Source of the DNA: Streptomyces monomycini
Lineage (GTDB): Bacteria; Actinomycetota; Actinomycetes; Streptomycetales; Streptomycetaceae
NCBI RefSeq assembly: GCF_022271435.1
Contig: NZ_JAFIQY010000010.1
Coordinates: 124,001-188,000 of the forward strand
Direction of reading: 5' to 3'
Length of the DNA stretch: 64,000 nucleotides
Under the pieces are notes generated by a model that did no database searches, was not told where the DNA came from, and saw nothing but the letters and a program-made list of their open reading frames with translations. The translations under genes were made by a program, and so were the position numbers. The stretch's first letter is position 1; every line of letters begins with the position of its first letter. Shown here piece after piece: positions 24,288-31,990 of this stretch.

Positions 24288-25493
24288 ATGACTTCCGCCT
24301 CGACGCACCACCAGGTCGTCATCATCGGCGGCGGCACCGCGGGCATCACCGTGGCCGCCCGGCTGCGCCGCGCCGGACTGCGTGACATCGCGGTGCTGGA
24401 GCCTTCCGAGACGCACTGGTACCAGCCGCTCTGGACGCTGGTCGGCGGTGGTCAGGCGCCGCTGCGGGCGGCCCTGCGTACGGAGGCGGAGGTCATGCCG
24501 CCCGGTGTGCGGTGGCTGCGCGAGTCCGCCGTCTCCGTCGACCCGGCCGCGCGTACGGTGGGCACCGCCTCGGGGCGGACGGTCTCGTACGACCGGCTGG
24601 TGCTCGCCCCCGGGCTGAGCCTGGACTGGGACGGCATACCGGGGCTGGCGCAGGCCCTCGGCCACGGCGGTGTCTCCAGCAACTACCGCCCCGATCTCGC
24701 CCCGCTGACCTGGGACTTCATCCGGCGCACCCAGCGCGGTACGGCACTGTTCACGATGCCGTCCGGACCGGTGAAGTGCGGCGGCGCCCCGCAGAAGATC
24801 GCGTACCTGGCCGCCGACTACTGGCGCAAGCGAGGGCTGCTGGGCCGTATCCGTACGATCCTGGTGCTGCCCGAGCCCGCCATGTTCAAAGTGCCGGTCT
24901 TCGACCGGGCGCTCCAGGAGACGGCGCGGCGGTACGGCATCGAGGTGCGGCTCCAGTCGGAGCTGACGCAGGTGGACGGTGCCGCGCGGGAGGCGGAGAT
25001 CGTCGACCACGCGACCGGCGCCAAGGAAACGATCCGCTACGACCTGCTGCACGCCGTACCGCCGCAGCGCGCGCCGCAGTGGGTGGCCGACAGCCCGCTC
25101 GCCGACCCGGCCTCGCCCTTCGGCTACGCCAAGGCCGACCGGGAGACGCTCCAGCACCCCGACTTCCCCGAGGTGTTCGCGATCGGTGACGTCGCGAACC
25201 TGCCGACCTCCAAGACGGGCGCGGCGATCCGCAAACAGGCCCCGGTCGTCGTCGCCAACCTGCGGGCCGGACTGCGCGGACGGCCCGCCACCGCCCGCTA
25301 CGACGGCTACACCTCCTGCCCCTTGGTCACCGCGCGCCACAAGATGCTGCTCGCCGAGTTCGACTACGACCTGGAACCGGCGCCCTCCATCCCGTTCATC
25401 GACACGACGAAGGAACGCACCGACATGTGGTTCCTGAAGCGGTACGGGCTGCCGCAGCTGTACTTCAAGGGGATGCTCAAGGGCCTGGCCTGA
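24288..25493 (+). CDS. Sulfide:quinone oxidoreductase (type II SQR)
   Basis: The 401-residue flavoprotein begins with the FAD-binding VVIIGGGTAGITVAARL and has the second dinucleotide segment FAIGDVANLPTSKTG. Cys164 in GPVKCGGAPQK and Cys344 in YTSCPLVT are the redox pair of type II SQRs, which oxidise sulfide to persulfide and reduce quinone at the membrane. The C-terminal DMWFLKRYGLPQLYFKGMLK is typical of the family. AGGAGGAAAG precedes the ATG. With the dioxygenase-rhodanese it forms a complete sulfide-to-thiosulfate/sulfite path. Confidence 0.92.
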   Translation: MTSASTHHQVVIIGGGTAGITVAARLRRAGLRDIAVLEPSETHWYQPLWTLVGGGQAPLRAALRTEAEVMPPGVRWLRESAVSVDPAARTVGTASGRTVSYDRLVLAPGLSLDWDGIPGLAQALGHGGVSSNYRPDLAPLTWDFIRRTQRGTALFTMPSGPVKCGGAPQKIAYLAADYWRKRGLLGRIRTILVLPEPAMFKVPVFDRALQETARRYGIEVRLQSELTQVDGAAREAEIVDHATGAKETIRYDLLHAVPPQRAPQWVADSPLADPASPFGYAKADRETLQHPDFPEVFAIGDVANLPTSKTGAAIRKQAPVVVANLRAGLRGRPATARYDGYTSCPLVTARHKMLLAEFDYDLEPAPSIPFIDTTKERTDMWFLKRYGLPQLYFKGMLKGLA

Positions 25494-25501
25494 GCGGAGG
25501 C

Positions 25502-26128
25502 CTACCCCTCGTCCGGCAGCAGCTCCCACAGCATCGCCTCGAACTCCTCGGCGGCAGGCGGATCGTCGGCCAGCAGGGCCTGGAGGCGCAGCCCTTCGTA
25601 GGCGCGGGTGAAGAGCGCGACGCGCATCGGGTCCCGCGTGTGGAGGCGGGCGAAGCCGGCGAGCGCCTCGGACCAGCGGCGGATGTGGCCGCGCAGTTCG
25701 GGGCGGCGGGCGGCCAGCAGGCACAGTTCGAACTCGGCGAGCAGCAGCCCCCGGTCCTCCAGCGACCCGGCTGTCAGGCGCGCCAGCATCCGCCGCTTGT
25801 CGCCGTGCCCGCCCGCCGCGTCCGGCCCTTCGACGGGCGCGGCGGTGAGCTGCCGTACCCGTTCGGTCTCCTGCTCCATCGCACTGGTCAGCACGGCCGT
25901 GAGCAGCGCGTCGGCGCTCTCGAAGGCGGATGTGGCGGCCGCGGTGGGCAGTTGCGCCTCGTGGGCGACGGTGCGGTGGGTGACGCCCGCCGCACCGTCC
26001 CGCGCGACGACCCGCAGAGCGGCCTCGATCAGCGCCTGCCGCTCGTGCTTCCCGGCGGAACGGAGCCCGTCGGCGGCCGGTTCGTACGCTTCGTCAGCGG
26101 CCGGTTCGTGCGCTTCCGGATCGTTCAC
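25502..26128 (-). CDS. TetR-family regulator
   Basis: 208 residues: an N-terminal HTH (RQALIEAALRVVARDGAAGV, THRTVAHEAQLPTAAATSAF) and an all-helical ligand domain. The first ~25 residues contain an EPAADEAYEPAADG duplication. It converges on the SQR gene (8 nt between stops). Target and ligand unknown. GTG start. Confidence 0.85.
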   Translation of the reverse strand: MNDPEAHEPAADEAYEPAADGLRSAGKHERQALIEAALRVVARDGAAGVTHRTVAHEAQLPTAAATSAFESADALLTAVLTSAMEQETERVRQLTAAPVEGPDAAGGHGDKRRMLARLTAGSLEDRGLLLAEFELCLLAARRPELRGHIRRWSEALAGFARLHTRDPMRVALFTRAYEGLRLQALLADDPPAAEEFEAMLWELLPDEG

Positions 26129-26191
26129 GGGGGCTCCAGCAGCAGGTACGGAATCGGAGACGTCGTCGGACGATACCCGCGCGCCTCGGCG

Positions 26192-27487
26192 CTACGTGGC
26201 GGCCGACACGTCCGTACCCCCGTCCGTCAACACGTCCGTACCCCTGCCCATCGCCACATCCGTACCCCCACCCACCGGCACATCCGTGCTGCCGCCCACC
26301 GGCACGTCCGTGACCACATCCGCCACCACACAGCTCACGTTGTCCGGCGCCCCCGCCTCGTGCGCCAGCGCCACCAGGTCCCGTACCGCCCGGCCGGGGC
26401 CGGGGGCCGCGCCGAGCACCTCCCGTACGGCGTCGGAGGACACCACCGCCGACAGTCCGTCCGAGCAGAGCAGGTAGCGGTCGCCGGGGCGCGCCTCCCG
26501 CAGCCCCACCTCCGGCTCGACCCCGTCACTGCCGTCCAGCGCCCGGAACAGCAGCGCGCGCTGCGGATGCGACTCGGCCTCCTCGGGCGTCAGCCGGCCC
26601 TCCTCGACGAGCGACTGGACGTGGGTGTGGTCGTGCGTGATCTGGAACAGCCCGCCGCCGCGCAGCAGGTACGCCCGCGAGTCGCCCACATGCACGAGGG
26701 CCAGGTGGGAGCCGGTCCAGAGCAGGGCGGTCAGCGTGGTGCCGGCGTGGTCCGCGTCCGCGGCCGTCACGACACCCCGTACGGAACGGTTCGCCTGCCC
26801 GGCCGCGTCCGCCAGTACGTTGAGCAGGTCGCCGGGGCGCAACGTCCCGCCGTCGAAGCTCTCCAGGCCGCGCAGCGCCTCGACGGCCGCGGCCCCGGCG
26901 GATGCCCCGGCCCCGCCGAAGCCGTCGGCCACGGCCAGCAGCCGGTCGCCCGCGTAGGCGGTGTCCTGATTGCTCTCCCGGACCAGCCCGGTGTCCGAGA
27001 GGGCCGCGTAGCGGATGCCGAGCGGTAGCGGTCGGCGTTCGGGCCTCGGGGCGGTCGTGGACATGTCCGTCATGGCCTCGTCCTTCCTTTTCAGGTGGTC
27101 GACGAGGAAGGCCGCCAGTTCGCGGCGGGCGGCGGTGTCCGCCTCGGTCTGCGCCCAGTACGCCGACACCGCTTCGGCGGCCGGTCCCGCGGCCAGCTCG
27201 CACACGTCCCGGATACGGGCCAGCGGCATACCGAGCCGGCGCAGCCAGGCGACCAGCCGGGCGCGCTCCAACTGGGCGGGCGCGTAGCGCCGATAGCCGT
27301 TGACGGGATCGACGTGGGCGGGCGGCAGCAGCCCCAGTTCGCCGTAGAGCCGCAGCGCCTTGGGCGAAAGCCGCGCCGCTCTGGCGAACGCTCCGATGCT
27401 CAGCAGCCGCCCCGTTCCCCCGCCGCCCGTCTCACCCGTCCCGGCCGCCACTTGCGGCCCCAGGCCCAGCCCCGTGTCGTCACGCAC
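26192..27487 (-). CDS. MerR-type HTH fused to PP2C serine/threonine phosphatase
   Basis: Residues ~28-95 are a MerR HTH (LLSIGAFARAARLSPKALRL, NGYRRYAPAQLERARLV), followed by a helical linker. From ~150 a PP2C domain has ALSDTGLVRESNQDTAYAGD, LLAVADGFGGAGASAGA, LVHVGDSRAYLLRGGGLFQI, LLCSDGLSAVV and GAPDNVSCVVADV, with the metal-binding Asp residues present. The enzyme should dephosphorylate phospho-Ser/Thr, presumably coupling a Ser/Thr-kinase signal to transcription. The C-terminal 35 residues are a TDV-x-x-GGG repeat. This fusion occurs in several Streptomyces. Confidence 0.9.
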   Translation of the reverse strand: MRDDTGLGLGPQVAAGTGETGGGGTGRLLSIGAFARAARLSPKALRLYGELGLLPPAHVDPVNGYRRYAPAQLERARLVAWLRRLGMPLARIRDVCELAAGPAAEAVSAYWAQTEADTAARRELAAFLVDHLKRKDEAMTDMSTTAPRPERRPLPLGIRYAALSDTGLVRESNQDTAYAGDRLLAVADGFGGAGASAGAAAVEALRGLESFDGGTLRPGDLLNVLADAAGQANRSVRGVVTAADADHAGTTLTALLWTGSHLALVHVGDSRAYLLRGGGLFQITHDHTHVQSLVEEGRLTPEEAESHPQRALLFRALDGSDGVEPEVGLREARPGDRYLLCSDGLSAVVSSDAVREVLGAAPGPGRAVRDLVALAHEAGAPDNVSCVVADVVTDVPVGGSTDVPVGGGTDVAMGRGTDVLTDGGTDVSAAT

Positions 27488-27575
27488 CCGTTCACCCTCC
27501 TCGTGCGGGGTCGGCCCCGCAGACCTGAGGCTGCGTCTTCCCCCAAGGGCAAGGTCAAGGGCGGGACGGAGGCGG

Positions 27576-28196
27576 TCACCGCCTGGCGAAATGAGTGACC
27601 GTGACGCCGTTGTCGAACGAGGCCCGGTCGGTCACGTCGAAGACGGTCGGATCGAACTCCCCGTCGAACACGGAGATCCCGGCCCCGGCGACCACCGGAT
27701 AGCTCTTGATGATCAGTTCGTCGATCTCGGGCAGCAGCGCGCCCGCGAGCCGCCCACCGCCGCACAGCCAGATGTCCCGCCCCTGCCCTTCCCGGCCCTC
27801 CTCCTTCTTCAGGTCACGGACCAGCGCCAGCGGGTCCGCACGGACCACGGTCACGGCGGGGTCGGCGTCCGGCGCGAGCGTGCTCGACACCACGTACTGG
27901 CGCAGGTGCGCGTACGGGCTGGTGATGCCCGCGTCCAGCGCGGGGCGGTAGCTGCCGAGTCCCATCAGTACGGTGTCGAAGCGCCGGTTGGGCGTGTCGG
28001 CGAGGCCGAGGGCGTCGCGCATCGCGGTGGGGACAAATTCCGGGTAGCGGGCGTTGCACCACGCGCTGTACGCGGCGGCCTGCTGCTCGTCGCCCGCAGG
28101 GTAGAAGTCGAACTCTCCGCCGGGACCCGCGATACGGCCGTCCAGGCTGACGGCAACGTAGTAGACCAGCTTGCGCATACCGACGACTCCATCCAT
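27576..28196 (-). CDS. Dihydrofolate-reductase-fold (RibD_C-like) reductase
   Basis: 206 residues: MRKLVYYVAVSLDGRIAGPG at the start and IWLCGGGRLAGALLPEIDEL with ELIIKSYPVVAGAG near the end match the RibD_C/DHFR-like YwjB-type family, NADPH-dependent reductases of unknown substrate. The upstream ATG at 28196 is chosen because GGAG is 7 nt before it (alternative ATG at 28178). It is divergent from a TetR gene over a 52-bp gap containing a perfect palindrome, so it is probably the TetR target. Confidence 0.88.
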   Translation of the reverse strand: MDGVVGMRKLVYYVAVSLDGRIAGPGGEFDFYPAGDEQQAAAYSAWCNARYPEFVPTAMRDALGLADTPNRRFDTVLMGLGSYRPALDAGITSPYAHLRQYVVSSTLAPDADPAVTVVRADPLALVRDLKKEEGREGQGRDIWLCGGGRLAGALLPEIDELIIKSYPVVAGAGISVFDGEFDPTVFDVTDRASFDNGVTVTHFARR

Positions 28197-28221
28197 AGTG
28201 CTCCAAGTGAAGTGGTGAGAA

Positions 28222-28233
28222 CGTAGTACTACG
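28222..28233. promoter_or_regulatory. TetR operator palindrome
   Basis: CGTAGTACTACG is a perfect 12-bp palindrome in the short divergent gap between the reductase and the TetR gene. Position and symmetry suggest that the adjacent TetR protein represses both genes. Confidence 0.7.
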
Positions 28234-28248
28234 AACGGAGTGGTGTCA

Positions 28249-28824
28249 ATGGTCCGCAGGAACGACGAGCGGAGGGCGGCACTCGTCGACGCCGCGATCG
28301 AGGTGCTGGCCGGGGAAGGCGCCCGCGGCCTGACCTTCCGCGCGGTGGACAACGCGGCCGCCGTCCCCCCTGGCACCGCCTCCAACTATTTCGCCAACCG
28401 CGACGACCTGCTCACCCAGGCGGGCGCCCGGGTCTACGAACGCCTCCAGCCGGACGAGGCGACGATCGCGCGGCAGCGGCAGGCCACGCCCGACCGGGAG
28501 ACGTACGCCATGCTGATGCGCGAGCTGGTCGGCCGGGTCAGCTCGTTCCGTACCGGCTACCTGGCACTGCTCGAACTACGCCTCGAAGCCACCCGCCGCC
28601 CCGCGCTGCGCGCGGTGCTGACCGAGCGCGTCCGCGCCGACCTCGACGCCAACGTGGCCTACCACGAAGCATCCGGCCTGCCCGGCGACGCGACCGCCGT
28701 CCGGCTGCTGTACCTGGCCTTCAACTGGCTCATCGTCGAACAGCTCACCCTGCCCGACGTCCTCTCGGAAACCGAACGCGAAGAGCTGGTGTACGCCGCG
28801 GTCGACCGCATCGTGGCCCCCTGA
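28249..28824 (+). CDS. TetR-family regulator of the divergent reductase
   Basis: 191 residues with a clear TetR HTH (ALVDAAIEVLAGEGARGLTF, RAVDNAAAVPPGTASNYFAN) and a TetR_C-like helical half. ATG at 28249 follows CGGAG at 8 nt, although two GTG codons lie just upstream. It is divergent from the RibD_C-type reductase with one palindrome between them. Confidence 0.9.
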   Translation: MVRRNDERRAALVDAAIEVLAGEGARGLTFRAVDNAAAVPPGTASNYFANRDDLLTQAGARVYERLQPDEATIARQRQATPDRETYAMLMRELVGRVSSFRTGYLALLELRLEATRRPALRAVLTERVRADLDANVAYHEASGLPGDATAVRLLYLAFNWLIVEQLTLPDVLSETEREELVYAAVDRIVAP

Positions 28825-28870
28825 CGCCCGTACTTGAACCCGACGTCCCACTCGTACCTGCGCCCGGACC

Positions 28871-29005
28871 CGCGCCCGCCTGGCCGTCGCTTCCATCCTG
28901 CCGACCCTGATCACCACCCCCCTGTGCACCGCCCCCGCCGTCGCGGGAGCGCTCCCCTGGGCCGTGGGGCCCGCTGTCCTGGTGGCGTTGGCCGTCCAGG
29001 GGTGA
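28871..29005 (+). pseudogene. Possible membrane-protein C-terminal remnant
   Basis: One frame reads RLAVASILPTLITTPLCTAP followed by AVAGALPWAVGPAVLVALAV and a stop. It looks like the last transmembrane segments of a lost gene; there is no start or ribosome-binding site. Low confidence. Confidence 0.25.
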
Positions 29006-29036
29006 GTGGCCTACGTACGTCTGGGCACGCGGGAGA

Positions 29037-30347
29037 TTATTTGCCCGGCTCCAGGTGGCTCAGTGCGGCAACGGTGAGCGCCTGGACGCCCATGGTCAGG
29101 GTGGGCTGTTTGACCGGGGTGAAGTGCGGCGAGTGGTTGGAGGGGATGTCCTGGGCGAGGCGTCCGGAGGACATCGCGGCGCGGAACTCGTCCGGGTCCC
29201 AGCCGCCCAGCCACCAGTAGTAGAGCGGCGCGCCGGCGGCCGTGGCGATCAGCCCGGCGTCCTCGCTGCCGGCGGCCGGTTCGTAGCCGAACAGCCGCTG
29301 GGCGCCGAAGTGGTCGGTGAAGGCGGCGTTGACCCGCTCCAGCGTGCGGTCGTCGTTGCGGGTGACGGGGAAGGTGTTCAGCACCTCGGTCTCCGGCTCG
29401 CGCTCCGCGCCGGACGCGGTGGCCTCCGCTCTGGCGATGCGGTCGACGGCCGCCAGCACCCGGCTGCGCACGTCCTCGTCGAAGGTACGGACGCTGAGCT
29501 GCACCACCGCCTGGTCGGGGATGACGTTGGGCGCGTCCCCGGCCTGGAAGGAGCCCACGGTGACGACGGCGCGGTCCTTGGGGGCGACCTCGCGGGCGAC
29601 GACGGACTGCAGCCGCTGGACGAAGGCGGCGGCCATCACGATCGGGTCGACGGCGGTCTCGGGTCGGGAGCCGTGACCGCCGGTCCCGTGGAAGGTGATC
29701 TTCAGGCTGTCCGAGGCGGCCATACAGGCGCCGGGGGCGTAGGTGATCAGGCCCGCGCCGAGCGGGGCGACGTGCTGGGCGAGCACCACGTCGGGCGTGG
29801 GCACCCGCCCCTGCCCATCGGCACCGGCACCGGCATCAGAAGGAGCAGCGGAGCCGTCCGCCGCCGCCCCGAACAAGCCGTCCTCGATCATCGCCCGGGC
29901 CCCGTCGCCGACCTCCTCGGCGGGCTGGAAGAGCACGACCAGGGTGCCGGACCAGTGCTCCCGGCCCGCCGCCAGCAGGTCGGCGGCGCCCGCCAGGCAG
30001 GTGACGTGCACGTCGTGGCCGCAGGCGTGCATGACGCCGGGGACGGCGGAGGCGTACGGCAGGCTGCTGCGCTCGGTGACGGGGAGGGCGTCCATGTCGG
30101 CGCGCAGCAGGACGACCGGGCCGGGGCCGTTGCGCAGCACGCCCGTCACGCCCGTCCGGCCGATGCCGGTGGTGACCTCGTAGCCGTACGAGGTCAGGCG
30201 GCGGGCGGCTTCGGCTGCCGTACGGGTCTCCTGGAAGCCGAGTTCGGGGTGCCGGTGGAGGTCTTCGTAGAGGGATTCGAGGTCCGCCATGCGGGCGTCG
30301 AGCGGGGCCAGTACGGAGTCACGCGCGCTATCGCTCATACGTTGCAT
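29037..30347 (-). CDS. M20 family amidohydrolase / metallopeptidase
   Basis: 436 residues with M20D features: LHRHPELGFQETRTA, the metal motif MHACGHDVHVTC (107-114, Cys109), LFQPAEEVGDGARAMIEDGL, the dimerisation-domain LKITFHGTGGHGSRPETAVD and GSEDAGLIATAAGAPLYYWW. The family hydrolyses N-acyl amino acids (aminoacylase/hippurate hydrolase type). A ~25-residue Gly/Ala insert follows EDGLFG. The start could be ATG 30347 or 30338; neither has a good ribosome-binding site. Confidence 0.9.
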   Translation of the reverse strand: MQRMSDSARDSVLAPLDARMADLESLYEDLHRHPELGFQETRTAAEAARRLTSYGYEVTTGIGRTGVTGVLRNGPGPVVLLRADMDALPVTERSSLPYASAVPGVMHACGHDVHVTCLAGAADLLAAGREHWSGTLVVLFQPAEEVGDGARAMIEDGLFGAAADGSAAPSDAGAGADGQGRVPTPDVVLAQHVAPLGAGLITYAPGACMAASDSLKITFHGTGGHGSRPETAVDPIVMAAAFVQRLQSVVAREVAPKDRAVVTVGSFQAGDAPNVIPDQAVVQLSVRTFDEDVRSRVLAAVDRIARAEATASGAEREPETEVLNTFPVTRNDDRTLERVNAAFTDHFGAQRLFGYEPAAGSEDAGLIATAAGAPLYYWWLGGWDPDEFRAAMSSGRLAQDIPSNHSPHFTPVKQPTLTMGVQALTVAALSHLEPGK

Positions 30348-30941
30348 TTGATCATGTAACGGACGCGCGGGCGAGGCTCGGACCGGCCGCGGCGGGCCGG
30401 AAAACGCCGCCCGGGACCGCCCCTCCCGGCACACCGGCGAAAACCGGCGGCAACCGGCGGACGGACCGCTGCGCGCCCCCTCCTTTCCACTGAAATCCTG
30501 TACGGACAACGTGCGTTGCACGAGGAGAAGTTCCCGGCCACGCCACCTTCTCCCGCCTTCCGCCGCCCGGGCACCGCGGCGCACGGAAACCCCATTGCGG
30601 GAATTCCCGGGACCGAAGCACCTGGAACGGCCTATTGGGCGGCCTTTCGGGCCGAATGAGCCGCCCTATCGCTCTTCGTCCGGCCGGTGTTCGGCGGAAA
30701 TCGGTTATGCTCCTCCGGCACCGAAGTGACCTGATACGCAGCGGAATCCAAGCGGTCCCGTCCGGGCGGCGGAATCCGCTACGCGCCGGATCGGCGGACG
30801 GAATCGGCGGACGGCCCGCATTTCGCGCGCGTCCGGGAATTCCGCACGGCACATCAGGCCGCTCGGCACGGAAACCGCAGGCACGGAAACCGCAGGCACA
30901 GACGCCTGCATGCACGAACGCACGGGGGACGGTACTCAGGC
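30348..30941. other. 594-bp intergenic region upstream of the ESX-type cluster
   Basis: Between divergent genes; it should contain promoters for the amidohydrolase and the ESX-like operon. The base composition is mildly less GC-rich at ~30600-30730 (AAATCGGTTATGCTCCTCCG). I see no palindrome, repeat or convincing coding frame. Confidence 0.5.
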
Positions 30942-31295
30942 ATGGCCAACGGGTCAGGTTACGCGATCAAGGAATCCGGTACGGAGAGCAGCGCGTCGGA
31001 ACTGGATTCCGCCGCCGGACAACTCGCCTCCGTACAGAAATCCATCCCGCAGCAGGCGTGCAGCAGGCCGGACGCGTTCGGCGGCGAGGACGCGGCCCCC
31101 GCCTTCGACAACTTCGCCGGTGCCTGGCAGCGCGAAGCCACCGTTCTGCACGACGCTCTCGGCGAGATCGCGAAGAAACTCCGCACCACGACGAACAACT
31201 ACGGTGCCGCGGACCACTCCGCCATCTCCGGCCTGCGCCACGCGGCCGTCGCCGCCCCGGCGCCCTCCGGCGCGGGCAGCACCCCCTTCGGCTGA
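30942..31295 (+). CDS. ESX/WXG100-like small helical protein
   Basis: 117 residues, predicted two long helices: SELDSAAGQLASVQKSIPQQ and a second with PAFDNFAGAWQREATVLHDA plus LGEIAKKLRTTTNNYGAADH, the usual layout of WXG100-like type VII secretion substrates (here AWQRE replaces a strict Trp-x-Gly). A Pro/Ala/Gly tail follows. It heads a four-gene plus-strand set including a WXG-containing cysteine-protease-like protein. Probably a secreted partner or chaperone; no type VII ATPase is in the window. Confidence 0.7.
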   Translation: MANGSGYAIKESGTESSASELDSAAGQLASVQKSIPQQACSRPDAFGGEDAAPAFDNFAGAWQREATVLHDALGEIAKKLRTTTNNYGAADHSAISGLRHAAVAAPAPSGAGSTPFG

Positions 31296-31317
31296 CCGGC
31301 GGCCGCACCCGCCACCG

Positions 31318-31440
31318 CCGCACCAAGCCGCAGGCCCCAAGCCAGGCCGCAGGCCCAAAGCGAGGCCGGAGGCCCAAAGTCAGGCCGCAGGCCCAAAGGC
31401 AGGCCGGAGACCAAAGCCAGGCCGTAGGCCGACACCACGC
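31318..31440. repeat. 20-bp tandem repeats between ESX-like gene and next gene
   Basis: About five copies of an AAGCCAGGCCGCAGGCCC-type unit with small changes fill the 168-bp gap. No coding function; the run could space two cistrons or form hairpins. Confidence 0.8.
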
Positions 31441-31463
31441 CACCAGAACAGGGCAAGCCAGCC

Positions 31464-31877
31464 ATGACCGCATTCCCTCCGAAGACCGACGACGACCTGC
31501 TGCGGCTCGACGTCCCGTCCCTGCTGCGCTTCGGCCTGCCCGCCGAAGGCCACGCCCGCCGCGCCCTCTTCGGCGACGGGGCCATCGCCGCCGCCGTGAC
31601 GCTCGGCCGGCTCGGCGTGCTGCCCCGCTCCGTGGCCTACCTCGCCGAGGTCGTCCGCGCGGGCGGCGCCGCGTACGCCGCCGCGCTCGACCTGCCGCTG
31701 CCGGGCGAGACACCGGCCCGTACGGCGGGCGCCTGGCTCGCCGCCGCGGCCGGGGTCACCGGCGGCGTGGACGACGACGAGACGCTCGCCCGCTGGTTGG
31801 AGGCGGTGGCCGCGCTGATGGAGCTACGGCTGACCGCGCGTACGTCGGGCATCTCGGGCACCTCTCCGGCGCCGTAA
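31464..31877 (+). CDS. Hypothetical protein of the ESX-like cluster
   Basis: 137 residues, mainly alpha-helical and Ala/Leu-rich (LRLDVPSLLRFGLPAEGHAR, AAVTLGRLGVLPRSVAYLAE, ARWLEAVAALMELRLTAR). No signal peptide, membrane segment or known domain that I recognise. Same strand as, and between, the ESX-like gene and the protease-like gene, which suggests an accessory or chaperone role. ATG at 31464 follows CAAGCCAGCC with a weak ribosome-binding site. Confidence 0.65.
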   Translation: MTAFPPKTDDDLLRLDVPSLLRFGLPAEGHARRALFGDGAIAAAVTLGRLGVLPRSVAYLAEVVRAGGAAYAAALDLPLPGETPARTAGAWLAAAAGVTGGVDDDETLARWLEAVAALMELRLTARTSGISGTSPAP

Positions 31878-31990
31878 GCACGCACCCGGCACCGTAAACA
31901 GGCCCCCGGCACCACCAACACACCACAGCATCACCACCACACCACCTGCAACATCCACAACAACAGCATCACGGGGGAAAGGCGGCCCAC

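Noticed and set aside
31318..31440. CRISPR-like array between ESX-like genes
   Set aside because: Units are contiguous tandem repeats of ~20 bp without spacers.
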